Assembly (NCBI GenBank): GCA_030550585.1
Contig: JAUQPB010000005.1
Span: 36,962 to 100,961 of the forward strand
From: Thermoproteota archaeon
GTDB taxonomy: Archaea; Thermoproteota; Thermoprotei_A; Sulfolobales; Ignisphaeraceae
Direction: 5' to 3'
Length of the DNA: 64,000 nucleotides
The position numbers and the translations under genes are program-made. The notes under the pieces were generated by a model. It did no database searches, was not told the origin of the DNA, and saw only the letters and a program-made list of their open reading frames with translations. Of the stretch, positions 16,850 to 26,291 are shown piece after piece (position 1 is the stretch's first letter; the number at the start of each line of letters is the position of its first letter).

Positions 16850-19267
16850 TTATGTAATGCCGAACCTCTTAAACACAAATACTTTAGCAGGATCGATACC
16901 AAGTGTGAATGCGGCTGAGTAGATTAGTGCAACAACTGTTTTATCGAGGTCTATCGGAGTTATTATAATTCCTACACAACCGAGAATTGTAAACGCCACT
17001 ATAACACCTATCATCGATGCTACCAGCTCTCTACCCGGTTTTGAACTCCAAAACCATTTTCTCTCCCTAACTATGAGCACTCTAAACTGGCTTGTAAAGA
17101 CCATTACAAGTAGTATGAATGTCTGCATTTGTTGCATGTTGAAGTGGTAAACTGTCGACCCTATGTAAATAGCTATAAGACCTTCTATGAGTAGCAACAA
17201 TCCTAGGATTGTTGAAGATAGTGCAAGTGCTCTGAATCTCCACTTACTCGGGTTTGTTGTTGGCTTTGCATTATCTGTTGCTAGAGACATTGTAGCAAAG
17301 TCGTTTGCGAAGACTAGGAGTGTCATGCCAAGCAGTGAAAGAACGTCGTATTTGAGTATTATGAACCCTATTACAAGTAGCAAAGTAAATTGGATTGTTT
17401 TTGAAACTTTGTTTATTATCCATGTTAATGCCCTCTGATAGACTTCTCTACCAGTTAGAAGAATGTCCGCAACCCCCTCTAGACCAGGTTTTAAAAGAAC
17501 TACACCTGCCGACGCTTTTGCAACGTCTGTTGCATTGGCAACAGCTATGCCGAGCTCGGCCTGCTTTAGTGCAGGTGCATCATTTACACCGTCTCCCATA
17601 ACCCCTACGAAGTGGCCATTGCTTTGCAGACTTTTCACTATAATGTATTTGTCTTCTGGATAGACCTCCGCAAATATATCAGCTTCTTCAACGAGCACTC
17701 TTCTGCTGTTCTCATCGGCTTTCTTCAATTCGTTGACTGTTACAACCTTCTCTCCAATTCCAACCATTTTAGCGACTTCTCTCGCTACAGCAACATTGTC
17801 TCCTGTGACCATCTTAGGCCTTATTCCAACGCTCTTCATCTTTTCTACGAGTTCTCTAGAGTTTTGTCTAGGAGGGTCGAAAAGTGCTATGATACCAGCT
17901 AACCTATATTTGCCAGATCCATACTCTTTTATGGCGACAGCTAGAGATCTGTACCCTCTGTTGGCAAACTCTTCAACTGTTTTCATAGCCTCCGCAACCT
18001 CGGGGCTGTTGCCAACGAGTTCTGCTATTATTTGAGGAGCTCCTTTTGTAACGAGAAACCTCCTACCCTTTATATCTACTATAGCCTCTGTTCTCTTGGT
18101 TGATGGGTCAAATGGTCTGAATTCTACTATGCTATACCTTTTTCTGGGCAGATTCAGCTTCTTGGCAAACTCAACAATTACATTATCTATCTGATCCTTG
18201 CCCTCCTGGCTAGACGAATAAAATGCATATTCAATCACATCCTCTTTTGTAAAACCATTCAACGGCTTGACATCTACTATAGAAAGTCTGTTCTCTGTTA
18301 TCGTACCAGTCTTGTCGAGGCATATAACATCAACAGAGGCTGCATCCTCTATAGCGCTAAGCCTAGTGACAAGCACATCTCTTGATGCGAGTCTAGAGGC
18401 TCCAACAGCCTGCATAATCGTTAAAACAGTTGGCAATGCAACTGGTACAGCACCCATCAATATTGTTACAGCGAATGTGGCTATGGCTATCGGCGTGTTC
18501 TTCAACCCTGTTACAACCGCAAATACAATTGCTATAGCTATGGCTGCTAACCCTATGTACATACTGTATCGAGTGATGACAAACATAACCTCTTGCTGAT
18601 GGGACTTGGGCTGAGCTATCTTAACAAGCTCAACTGTTCTCCCAAAATATGTGCTCCTCCCAGTATTGACAACAACTGCTTTGGCTCTGCCACTTCTAAC
18701 TATAGAGCCTGCGTAAACAATTCCACCAGCAGATATATCCACGGGTAGCGACTCTCCAGTAAGCATAGACTGGTCAACGGTAGCACTACCCTCGATGATC
18801 TTGCAATCGGCTGGCACAACATCGCCGATGCCGAGAGCAATAATGTCTCCGGGAACAAGATACTTAGCGTCTATCTGAACCCATTTACCATCTCTTAGGA
18901 CAACCGCCTTTAAAGCAAGCTTAGATTTCAATAGCTCTAAAACCCTCTTGCTCGACTTCTCATGATAAAAACCTATAACAGCATTGATAAACATTAAAGA
19001 GAATATGATTGAAGCCTCTATGTAGTGGCCAACAGCAATAGATAGTACAATTGCTATTTCAAGCAGCCATGCCATGGGATTCCAAAATCTCTTCAAAAAA
19101 CTCTTTACAGCACTCTCTCTTCTCTCCTCAACATAGTTAAGTCCATAGACCTTCAGTCTCCTATTAACCTCCTCAGATGACAAGCCATTCAAACTTGTTT
19201 GCAGAACATTCAGAGTGTCCTCAATACTGAGAGCCTCATAATCTTTGGTACTTCTAATCTGTGAAAT
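16850..19267 (-). CDS. P-type (P3A-like) plasma-membrane proton ATPase, apparent ATT start
   Basis: This ATPase pumps cations, probably protons, out of the cell. Visible are the actuator motif MLTGESLPVD, the phosphorylation site DKTGTITENRL, the hinge GDGVNDAPALK and about ten hydrophobic segments. The first canonical start is a TTG at 19192, but the frame continues upstream with YEALSIEDTLNVLQTSLNGL, the conserved N-terminus of this family. No ATG, GTG or TTG exists before the in-frame TGA at 19276-19274. A perfect Shine-Dalgarno GAGGTGA (19280-19274) stands six bases before ATT at 19267. I therefore annotate an ATT start (about 805 residues). Confidence 0.85.
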   Translation of the reverse strand: MSQIRSTKDYEALSIEDTLNVLQTSLNGLSSEEVNRRLKVYGLNYVEERRESAVKSFLKRFWNPMAWLLEIAIVLSIAVGHYIEASIIFSLMFINAVIGFYHEKSSKRVLELLKSKLALKAVVLRDGKWVQIDAKYLVPGDIIALGIGDVVPADCKIIEGSATVDQSMLTGESLPVDISAGGIVYAGSIVRSGRAKAVVVNTGRSTYFGRTVELVKIAQPKSHQQEVMFVITRYSMYIGLAAIAIAIVFAVVTGLKNTPIAIATFAVTILMGAVPVALPTVLTIMQAVGASRLASRDVLVTRLSAIEDAASVDVICLDKTGTITENRLSIVDVKPLNGFTKEDVIEYAFYSSSQEGKDQIDNVIVEFAKKLNLPRKRYSIVEFRPFDPSTKRTEAIVDIKGRRFLVTKGAPQIIAELVGNSPEVAEAMKTVEEFANRGYRSLAVAIKEYGSGKYRLAGIIALFDPPRQNSRELVEKMKSVGIRPKMVTGDNVAVAREVAKMVGIGEKVVTVNELKKADENSRRVLVEEADIFAEVYPEDKYIIVKSLQSNGHFVGVMGDGVNDAPALKQAELGIAVANATDVAKASAGVVLLKPGLEGVADILLTGREVYQRALTWIINKVSKTIQFTLLLVIGFIILKYDVLSLLGMTLLVFANDFATMSLATDNAKPTTNPSKWRFRALALSSTILGLLLLIEGLIAIYIGSTVYHFNMQQMQTFILLVMVFTSQFRVLIVRERKWFWSSKPGRELVASMIGVIVAFTILGCVGIIITPIDLDKTVVALIYSAAFTLGIDPAKVFVFKRFGIT

Positions 19268-19280
19268 AGTCCCTCACCTC
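19265..19280 (-). promoter_or_regulatory. Shine-Dalgarno and ATT start codon deciding the ATPase N-terminus
   Basis: Read on the minus strand this is GAGGTGA GGGACT ATT. The first seven bases match the complement of the crenarchaeal 16S 3' end (ATCACCTC). The six-base gap is the usual spacing, and the codon in the start position is ATT. Confidence 0.6.
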
Positions 19281-19437
19281 ATTTGCCTGTTCTTTAGAGA
19301 CCGGGTTAAAAATATGGCAAAAATAATATAAGGCTATAGTGAGATTATAGTTGTATACCACGGCTAATAACTTGCGTTTGTAAAGCACCGAAAATACTGA
19401 TGCCAAGCTTAGTCAAAGGGATTTCACGGTATGCACT

Positions 19438-20781
19438 TTAATCTAGTCTTGCAATGATGTAGAGCGAGGCGGCTAACGGCATCATAGATAGTGCGAAAGC
19501 TGGTATAAAGCCTTCGATGGCATCTAATATGACGAGAATGCTGAAGATTATTGCAATGGCTATAACCGTTATGCTTTTCGATCCCTCCTCCTGTTTTGGG
19601 GTAACCTTATACGGTATTCTAACCCCGATTAGCGAGGCTATTACATATGGTATGATAGCTATAGATGTTACTGTTGTTAGTGCCGAGGCTCTTCCAGATA
19701 CATATGGCATGTCATAGCCGCCATATTCTCTGTAGAATTTATACACATTTATCGACTCTATGGCTAGAGAGGCTAGGAATAGTATTAGAAGAGTCAAATC
19801 GGCAACTGTTATCTTCGAATGCTCTACAAGTGGCGAGATTCCGGCTAGGATGAACCCTATAGCCGATAAAACAGCTATTATTGGCTGGAGTATGTATAGC
19901 AAGGCCTCTAGCTTTACAATAGTTTTTGCCCTCGACTTTAGAATGTGTTTGCCGAACCTTTTAAGAACGTCTGTTGTTCCATAGGCCCACCTCTTCTGCT
20001 GAATTAGATAAGCCTCAACAGTTTTTGGAGCACCAACACACATAGGCTCTATAAGCCTTGGCATAACACCTTTCTCTAGAAGCTGTGTACCAAGCCAAAT
20101 ATCATCTTGTATAACATCGATTCTGTAAAGCCCTATATCAGCCAGTATATCCCTTCTAATCGCTGTGCCACTGCCGAGAGGATATATGAACAGCCCCTTC
20201 GAAAACTTGTTTTTGTAGTATAGCCAACTCCCATACTCTGTTAAGAAGGCTATTGTGCTAGAGGATCTGGTTGAGCCCTTGTCGCAGACTCTCCACCAAG
20301 AGATGCAAACATCTTTGCATTTCAGCATAGACTCTATAGCCTCTTTCGAGGGATAACCATCGACATCAATAACAGAGACTGTGCCTCCAATAGAGAATTT
20401 TATACCATCATTTATAGCCCCATTTCTACCACCAAAACCATTAAACCTCCTCATAACAAATATAGAATCCCACATCACCATATCCTCTAAAACATCGTAG
20501 AATGCCCCGCTATCAGAGTAGTCAGCTACTACAACACATTCAAACACCTCTCCAAGAGATTCGTGGAGTTGGTAGAAGTGCTTTGTATACTCTCTAACAA
20601 TATCTTTTGGCTCATTCTTTACGGGGGTTATAATCGAGAGAAACCCCTGCCCTCTATCCCTAGACATCGGTTCGCCAATTACAAGACGTTTTGAAGGTTT
20701 TGAAAGTATTGTGTGGTATATGCTGACAATTAATAGTGACAAGGATATCATGGCAAGCGAGATTGTAAATAACATGAGCAT
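19438..20781 (-). CDS. Membrane family 2 glycosyltransferase
   Basis: This 447-residue protein has an N-terminal membrane helix (residues 1-22), a GT-A catalytic domain and at least four C-terminal helices from about residue 290. Catalytic signatures are IITPVKNEPKDIV, the Asp block SVIDVDGYPS (DxD-like), the acceptor-side Asp region IQDDIWLGTQL, and QQKRWAYG, the Q(x)xRW motif of processive cellulose/hyaluronan-synthase-like enzymes. It probably makes a surface or lipid-linked glycan. It is divergent from the AAA ATPase at 20927. Confidence 0.83.
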   Translation of the reverse strand: MLMLFTISLAMISLSLLIVSIYHTILSKPSKRLVIGEPMSRDRGQGFLSIITPVKNEPKDIVREYTKHFYQLHESLGEVFECVVVADYSDSGAFYDVLEDMVMWDSIFVMRRFNGFGGRNGAINDGIKFSIGGTVSVIDVDGYPSKEAIESMLKCKDVCISWWRVCDKGSTRSSSTIAFLTEYGSWLYYKNKFSKGLFIYPLGSGTAIRRDILADIGLYRIDVIQDDIWLGTQLLEKGVMPRLIEPMCVGAPKTVEAYLIQQKRWAYGTTDVLKRFGKHILKSRAKTIVKLEALLYILQPIIAVLSAIGFILAGISPLVEHSKITVADLTLLILFLASLAIESINVYKFYREYGGYDMPYVSGRASALTTVTSIAIIPYVIASLIGVRIPYKVTPKQEEGSKSITVIAIAIIFSILVILDAIEGFIPAFALSMMPLAASLYIIARLD

Positions 20782-20890
20782 TTACCCGCAGAGCCTAAAC
20801 ACTGTCACCACTTTGAAAGAGGGGGTCTAATAAACCTAGTATCCAATTGATCAACATCTCCATCAATTCAAGTCCACGCTTTTGGTCAAA

Positions 20891-20936
20891 TACTTATAAA
20901 CTTGTGGTACTACAAGTAGGCTTGGGGTGCTACAAG
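20891..20936 (+). promoter_or_regulatory. TATA box and two tandem palindromic operators of the AAA ATPase gene
   Basis: TACTTATAAA (20891-20900) is directly followed by CTTGTGGTACTACAAG (20901-20916) and CTTGGGGTGCTACAAG (20921-20936). Both are imperfect 16-bp palindromes sharing arms CTTG and CTACAAG and are offset by 20 bp, about two helical turns. The second covers the predicted transcription and translation start. This looks like an autoregulated repressor site. Confidence 0.6.
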
Positions 20937-22042
20937 CAATGCTATTCGATCTACAGCCAAAAACAAGTAGGAGAGATCTATACGATTTTGATAGAGAGCT
21001 TGAAGAGCTGATTAAGAGTATCGAGTTGAATCCGCTAACAGTTGTTGTAGGCATTAGGAGATCTGGAAAGACATCTCTTCTGAGAGTTGCATTAAACGAG
21101 TGTGGCTATCCCTACATATATATAGACCCTAGATTCTATTCAGCACCTACATACAGAGATTTTGCATATATTTTAAGGAATTCTGTTGAAGATTTTCTGA
21201 GAAGATACGGTGGTGTGTATAGGAGGATTGTAGAGATTCTAAAGAATGTTAAGGGAATTTCAATAGATTTGCCAACTCTGTCTGTAGAGGTTAGCTGGAG
21301 AAGAGGTGAGAGGATGGAGATCGGGGAGCTGTTAATAGCTCTTGATAATCTGGCTAAGGATATTAAGAAGCCAATTGTTATAGCCATTGATGAGGCTCAA
21401 GAGCTTTCTAAAATTACTTGGATGCCAATTACAAGGCTATTCGCATATGCATATGACAATCTCAGGAATTTGAGAATTGTTTTGACAGGATCGGAGATAG
21501 GTGTTCTATTCAAGTTCCTGGGGATAGAGGACCCCAGCTCTCCTCTCTATGGAAGATACATACACGTGATTAAGACGAGGAGACTATCTAGAGAAGAGTC
21601 CATGGACTTTCTCGAAAAAGGCTTTTCCGAGTTAGGCATAAACATCCCCCACAACATTATTGAAAGAGCTGTAGATGAACTCGACGGCATTATAGGTTGG
21701 CTAACACTGTTTGGCTATACATGCTACCTAAACCCAGGCACCTGTGTAGAGAACATCGACAAGATTCTTGAGCAGGCTATTAAAATAGGTAGAGAAGAGC
21801 TGGAGAAGTTCCTATCAACAAGTAGAAGCACCAGATACAAAACATTGCTAAAAATCCTCACAACAGAGAGAAGGTGGAGCGAAATAAAAATGTTGTTAGA
21901 GACTGAAGAGAGCAGAACAATAAACGATAGAACCCTCTACGAACATCTAAAAAGATTGATAGATCTATCTATAGTTGAAAAGAAAAACGATTCATACATA
22001 ATATCAGACCCCATCCTGCGAAAAGCAGCCCAACTCCTCTAA
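20927..22042 (+). CDS. Archaeal AAA ATPase with C-terminal winged helix
   Basis: This protein belongs to the archaeal ATPase family (STAND/AAA-like) with Walker A VVGIRRSGKTSLLR near residue 45, Walker B PIVIAIDEAQEL, sensor-type VLTGSEIG, and the RYIHVIKTRRLSREES block. The last 80 residues (EKFLSTSRSTRYKTLLKILTTERRWSEIKM...LKRLIDLSIVEKK) form a winged helix. These proteins are common in archaea, and their targets are largely unknown. The GTG at 20927 or the ATG at 20939 is the start; both lie in or just after the second operator. Confidence 0.85.
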   Translation: MLQAMLFDLQPKTSRRDLYDFDRELEELIKSIELNPLTVVVGIRRSGKTSLLRVALNECGYPYIYIDPRFYSAPTYRDFAYILRNSVEDFLRRYGGVYRRIVEILKNVKGISIDLPTLSVEVSWRRGERMEIGELLIALDNLAKDIKKPIVIAIDEAQELSKITWMPITRLFAYAYDNLRNLRIVLTGSEIGVLFKFLGIEDPSSPLYGRYIHVIKTRRLSREESMDFLEKGFSELGINIPHNIIERAVDELDGIIGWLTLFGYTCYLNPGTCVENIDKILEQAIKIGREELEKFLSTSRSTRYKTLLKILTTERRWSEIKMLLETEESRTINDRTLYEHLKRLIDLSIVEKKNDSYIISDPILRKAAQLL

Positions 22043-22464
22043 ACAATACAATGAATATCCATAGCAATGTCGAGCTCCATATCCTACAATCATGCAATGC
22101 GCAACCAGATATTAAAATTCTGCACTGCATGCACTAGCATTGGGAAGAGATTAGCCCATGAAACTGTTTTTATATGCTATTCTTCTACGCTATGGTGATG
22201 CTCATGCAAAGTTGCAGAATATGCAAAATAAAAACATGTTTAAACCTTATTAAATATTCTATGATTTGCTTATTTTGCAAAAAAACTTTTAAGCTAGGGC
22301 ATTGAAGTATGTAAAGGTGTCTTTAATTGTTTTGGTGTTGCCTATTGTATCAATAGAAAATGTATTTGAAAAAGAGTTTGAAAAATGTGGAAAAGAGATG
22401 GTGAAACAGCGGTTTCATAATCTCATAGAGTGTGGTAAACCTATCTACATGTTCTAGGGTGTAT
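22043..22464. other. Intergenic region upstream of paaK copy 1
   Basis: This 420-bp stretch has no large gene. It holds the small Cys-rich ORF at 22198-22305 with its own TATA box, a 52-codon TTG frame at 22302-22457 I do not trust, and an interrupted palindrome TGAAAC-AGCG-GTTTCA at 22402-22417. The palindrome is about 50 bp before the paaK start and shares arms with the sites at the pdxS and bioY promoters. Confidence 0.5.
22198..22305 (+). CDS. Possible 35-residue Cys-rich micro-protein
   Basis: TTTTTATATG at 22167-22176 is centred 26 bp before an ATG at 22198, the spacing of a leaderless crenarchaeal gene (an in-frame ATG at 22192 is the alternative). The ORF encodes MLMQSCRICKIKTC and later MICLFCKK, giving two CxxC pairs 14 residues apart, as in a small zinc ribbon. 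No homologue is known to me. The ORF is short enough to be accidental. Confidence 0.35.
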   Translation: MLMQSCRICKIKTCLNLIKYSMICLFCKKTFKLGH

Positions 22465-23772
22465 ATGATGAAGGTGAATGTGTGGAACCCTAGTGTTGAG
22501 TTGTTGTCTAGGGATGAGCTTGATAAGATAAAGCTTCAGAGACTCAAGGAAGTTATCCACAGAGTATACAACAACAACCAATTCTACAGGAAAAAGATGA
22601 AAGAAAAAGGATTGAAACCAGAAGACATAAAAACATTAGAAGACATCAAAAAACTGCCATACACAACAAAAGAAGAGCTAAGGGAGCTTTATCCATACGG
22701 CGCTTCTGTGGTGCCCTTAGACAGCTTAGCTGAGGTTAGGGCTAGCAGTGGTACTACCGGAAAGCCAACTGTAACCCTATACACTATGAAGGACATTGAG
22801 AATTGGAGTGAGGTTATGGCTAGAAGCCTTGTTGCAACCAATATTGTTAAAGGCGATATACTTCTAATTGCATATAACTACCACATGTTTACAGGTGGCT
22901 TCGGTTTTCACTATGGAGCTTTGAAAGTCGGTGTAACAGCAATACCAGCTGGCGTAGGTTTTACACAGAGACAGGTAATGTTGATAAAGGATCTTGGTGT
23001 AACAGCAATTACTAGTGTTCCTAACTATGCTATTAGGTTGGCTGAGGTTGCTTTTGAGATGGGTGTAGACCCTGCTAGAGATACTAGGGTTAGGAAAGGC
23101 GTTTTCGGAGCTGCTCCGTGGAGCGAGGAGATGAGGAGGAGAATTGAGAAGATATGGGATATGCAAGCATACGATATGTACGGCTTGAGCGAGTTGTGGG
23201 GCCCTGGGGTAGCGATAGAGTGTGTATATAAGAGTGGTCTTCATGTTTGGGAGGATCACTTTATTGTTGAGGTTGTTGATCCGAAGACTGGTGAGCCTGT
23301 AGATGTTGAGGAGAAGGGGGAGCTAGTATTCACAACACTAACAAAAGATGCAATGCCACTAATAAGATATAGAACAAGAGACATATCGAGAATACTAGAC
23401 GAAAACAAATGCCAATGCGGAAGAACACACACAAAAATAGACAGAATACAAGGAAGAACAGACGACATGTTCATAATAAACGGGGTGAATGTATGGCCCT
23501 CTGCTGTTGAGGAGGTTCTTCTCAAAGAGCCTCTTGTAGCTCCCTACTACCAGATTGTTATAGATAGGGTTGATGCATTAGATAGGATGACTGTTTTCGT
23601 TGAATCGAGAACAAAGCTTGGCGAAAACGATAAAATTGCTTTAGCTAAGAAGCTTGAGTATGAGTTGAAGGAGGTTATATTGGTTACGCCAAGGGTTGAG
23701 GTTGTCGACCCTGGGACGCTACCCAGATTCGATGGAAAGCCAAGGGTAGTTGTTGATAAAAGGGCGTTGTAG
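22465..23772 (+). CDS. paaK: Phenylacetate-CoA ligase family protein, copy 1
   Basis: This AMP-forming ligase makes aryl-CoA from an aryl acid. The phosphate loop is RASSGTTGKPT; further family blocks are YGLSELWGPG, GELVFTTL, RYRTRDIS, CQCGRTH (possible zinc site) and RIQGRTDDMFIINGVNV. The frame opens at a GTG at 22432, but ATG 22465/22468 after AGGGTG gives the N-terminus shared with copy 2. It is followed by iorA two bases later. Four segments (22486-22686, 23023-23113, 23236-23486, 23670-23739) appear identical at DNA level to copy 2, with divergent DNA between. Confidence 0.9.
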   Translation: MMKVNVWNPSVELLSRDELDKIKLQRLKEVIHRVYNNNQFYRKKMKEKGLKPEDIKTLEDIKKLPYTTKEELRELYPYGASVVPLDSLAEVRASSGTTGKPTVTLYTMKDIENWSEVMARSLVATNIVKGDILLIAYNYHMFTGGFGFHYGALKVGVTAIPAGVGFTQRQVMLIKDLGVTAITSVPNYAIRLAEVAFEMGVDPARDTRVRKGVFGAAPWSEEMRRRIEKIWDMQAYDMYGLSELWGPGVAIECVYKSGLHVWEDHFIVEVVDPKTGEPVDVEEKGELVFTTLTKDAMPLIRYRTRDISRILDENKCQCGRTHTKIDRIQGRTDDMFIINGVNVWPSAVEEVLLKEPLVAPYYQIVIDRVDALDRMTVFVESRTKLGENDKIALAKKLEYELKEVILVTPRVEVVDPGTLPRFDGKPRVVVDKRAL

Positions 23773-23774
23773 CT

Positions 23775-25631
23775 TTGCCAAAGAGAAAGACTATTCTTGG
23801 AGAGCCCAACTCGATAGCGTTTCTACTTGGTAACGAGGCTATAGCTAGAGGAGCCATAGAGTATGGCATTGGTGTTGCAGCAGCATATCCGGGAACACCG
23901 TCAAGCGAAATTGTAGAGTCTTTGGCTAGTGTCGCCAGCGATCTGGGGATATATGTCGAGTGGAGTGTAAACGAGAAAACAGCTTTTGAATTGGCATACG
24001 CTGCTGCAATGAGTGGTGTACCAAGCTTAACAGCTATGAAGCATGTTGGTCTAAATGTAGCTGCCGACCCCTTGATGACAAGTGCTTATACAGGTGTCAA
24101 GGCGGGTTTCATAATTGTTACAGCCGATGATCCCTATATGCATAGTAGCCAAAACGAGCAGGACAACAGATGGGTTGGTCTACATGCCTATATACCGGTT
24201 TTAGAGCCTGCCAACCCCCAAGAGGCAAAGGATCTGACATATCTTGGGCTGGAATACTCTGAGAAGCTGGGTCATCCAATAATACTTAGAAGTGTTACTA
24301 GAGTGAGTCACGCTAGGGGGCTGGTCAGACTAGGCCCCTTAAGACCCCCTAGAACGGTAGGTTCTTTCCCTAGAGAGCCACAGAAATGGGCTGTTGTGCC
24401 GGCACATGCAAGGAAGATGAAAATAGATGTTCTGAGGAGATGGAGAGAAATCGAGGATGTCTTTGCAGAGTTTCCATACAACAAAATCGATGATAGCAAC
24501 TCAAATATACTTATTGTAGCTTCTGGCATTGGATACCCGTATGCTAAAGACGCTCTCAAAATTGTTGGTGTAAAAGCAAAGATTTTGAAAGTGTCCACGC
24601 CAGTACCCCTGCCAAGAAAACTAGTTGAAAAGGCTGTGAATGGCATTGAGAAGATTCTGGTTGTTGAAGAAACCGATCCTGTTGTCGAAATGCAGCTAAA
24701 GTCTATTCTATTCGATTTACATATCGATGTAGAGGTTCATGGAGCTGACTATCTTGGTAGAAAAGGAGAGCTAACAATAGATAGAGTTGCAGAGGCAATA
24801 GCAAAAATAGCTGGTGTAAGCTGGAGTCCTCCAAAACCAATTGAGGTACCTATCAATGTTCCTCCTAGAAAGCCCATTCTATGTCCTGGATGCCCCCACA
24901 GAGCAACGTTCTATGCCTTGATAATGGCAGCTAGAGAGCTTGGTGTAGACCCTATATACAGTGGTGATATAGGTTGCTATAGCCTTGGCATCGACCCCCC
25001 ATTCAATGCACAAGATACGATAACCAACATGGGTGGAAGCATAGGTCTTGCAAACGGCTTCTCACATACTGTAAAGAACAGACCGGTGGTTGCAATTCTA
25101 GGAGATTCAACATTCTTTCATGCTGGGTTGCCACCCCTGCTAAATGCTGTCTATAACAGAGCACCAATGCTTGTACTTGTGCTAGATAATGAGACTACTG
25201 CTATGACCGGGTTCCAGCCCCATCCCGGAACAGGCTTGACGGCTATGGGAGGAAAGGGTAGGAAGATATTGATAGAAGAGGTTGCAAAGGCTATGGGGGC
25301 CGACTATGTGGATGTTTTCGATCCATATGATGTTAGAAAAGCTATAGAGTCCATTAAAACTGGGCTCAAGGTTGCTATGGATGGTGGCGTAGCTGTTTTG
25401 GTTGCTAGAAGAGTCTGCTCGTTGCTAGCAGCAAGGCTGGGCTTGGCAAGAGATAGGTATTTTATTGATAGCAACAGATGTGTTGGTTGTAGCGTTTGTA
25501 CAAATATATTAGCTTGCCCAGCTATAGTTATCGGAGAAGACAATAAACCACGTATAATAGAATCGCTCTGTAGTGGATGTGGCGTATGCGCCCAGATATG
25601 CCCATTCCAAGCAATAACAAAGAGAGGGTAA
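23775..25631 (+). CDS. iorA: Indolepyruvate:ferredoxin oxidoreductase, alpha subunit
   Basis: This 618-residue protein decarboxylates aryl pyruvates to aryl-CoA with ferredoxin as acceptor. The N-terminal domain carries IGVAAAYPGTPSSEIVE. The TPP-binding domain has PGCPHRATFYAL, GDIGCYSLG and AILGDSTFFHAGLPPLLNAVYN, with DNETTAMTGFQPHPG. The C-terminus holds two 4Fe-4S motifs, CVGCSVCTNILACP and CSGCGVCAQICP. The start is the TTG at 23775. It overlaps iorB and follows paaK copy 1 directly, so one operon handles aryl pyruvate/aryl-CoA conversion. Confidence 0.92.
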   Translation: MPKRKTILGEPNSIAFLLGNEAIARGAIEYGIGVAAAYPGTPSSEIVESLASVASDLGIYVEWSVNEKTAFELAYAAAMSGVPSLTAMKHVGLNVAADPLMTSAYTGVKAGFIIVTADDPYMHSSQNEQDNRWVGLHAYIPVLEPANPQEAKDLTYLGLEYSEKLGHPIILRSVTRVSHARGLVRLGPLRPPRTVGSFPREPQKWAVVPAHARKMKIDVLRRWREIEDVFAEFPYNKIDDSNSNILIVASGIGYPYAKDALKIVGVKAKILKVSTPVPLPRKLVEKAVNGIEKILVVEETDPVVEMQLKSILFDLHIDVEVHGADYLGRKGELTIDRVAEAIAKIAGVSWSPPKPIEVPINVPPRKPILCPGCPHRATFYALIMAARELGVDPIYSGDIGCYSLGIDPPFNAQDTITNMGGSIGLANGFSHTVKNRPVVAILGDSTFFHAGLPPLLNAVYNRAPMLVLVLDNETTAMTGFQPHPGTGLTAMGGKGRKILIEEVAKAMGADYVDVFDPYDVRKAIESIKTGLKVAMDGGVAVLVARRVCSLLAARLGLARDRYFIDSNRCVGCSVCTNILACPAIVIGEDNKPRIIESLCSGCGVCAQICPFQAITKRG

Positions 25632-26245
25632 AGATAGAAGCTGTTTTTACTGGCGTTGGAGGACAAGGAATAATCACTATGGGCACTATCCTAGGTGTTG
25701 CATGCAGTAAAATAGGCTTGAATATAATAACAGCTGAAACACATGGAATGTCTCAGAGAATGGGCATGGTGGACTTCTTTGTTAGAATTGGAGATGTTGA
25801 AGCACCTCTAGTCCCACAGGCATCGGCAGATATAGTAGTGTCTTTAGAGATGATTGAAGCGCTAAGATCTGTTAGACATCTAAAGAGATGCGGATGGCTA
25901 TTGGTCGCAGATATATATATACCTCCACCATATGTAGAGAATGTTCCATCGAGAAAAGATATAGTTACTGTGCTAGAGAGGCTGCCAATAAACTCTATTC
26001 TAATCAATGTAGAGGAAATAGTAGAAAAACTGAATGATAGCCGCGTTGTTAACATGGCAATGCTAGGAGCCTTCATGGCCATAGAGGATGTATCGAAGAT
26101 AATACCAGTTACACTGGTTGAAGATGTTGTTGAAGAAAGGCTCGGCCCAATAAATAGAGAGGCGTTTGGAATGGGGTATAAGCAGGCTGTGAAAAAGATA
26201 AAAGATGGGGATCTCATTTCGAGATGTGCAAAAACTAATGTGTGA
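25598..26245 (+). CDS. iorB: Indolepyruvate:ferredoxin oxidoreductase, beta subunit
   Basis: This is the gamma-type pyruvate oxidoreductase domain partner of IorA. It has the opening VFTGVGGQGIITMGTILG, then TAETHGMSQRMGMVDFFVRIG and VNMAMLGAFM. The frame is open to 25577; I use the ATG at 25598 (215 residues), overlapping iorA by 34 nt, which implies coupled translation. It converges on the symporter gene. Confidence 0.9.
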   Translation: MPIPSNNKERVKIEAVFTGVGGQGIITMGTILGVACSKIGLNIITAETHGMSQRMGMVDFFVRIGDVEAPLVPQASADIVVSLEMIEALRSVRHLKRCGWLLVADIYIPPPYVENVPSRKDIVTVLERLPINSILINVEEIVEKLNDSRVVNMAMLGAFMAIEDVSKIIPVTLVEDVVEERLGPINREAFGMGYKQAVKKIKDGDLISRCAKTNV

Positions 26246-26291
26246 ATACATTGATAATGTGTTTTTGAGGTGTTGCACACAAAATTTCATT

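Noticed and set aside
22302..22457. 52-codon frame from a TTG with a hydrophobic N-terminus before paaK copy 1
   Set aside because: No promoter or ribosome site of its own, overlaps the preceding micro-ORF stop and the paaK start region, and contains the palindrome candidate; more likely leader DNA.
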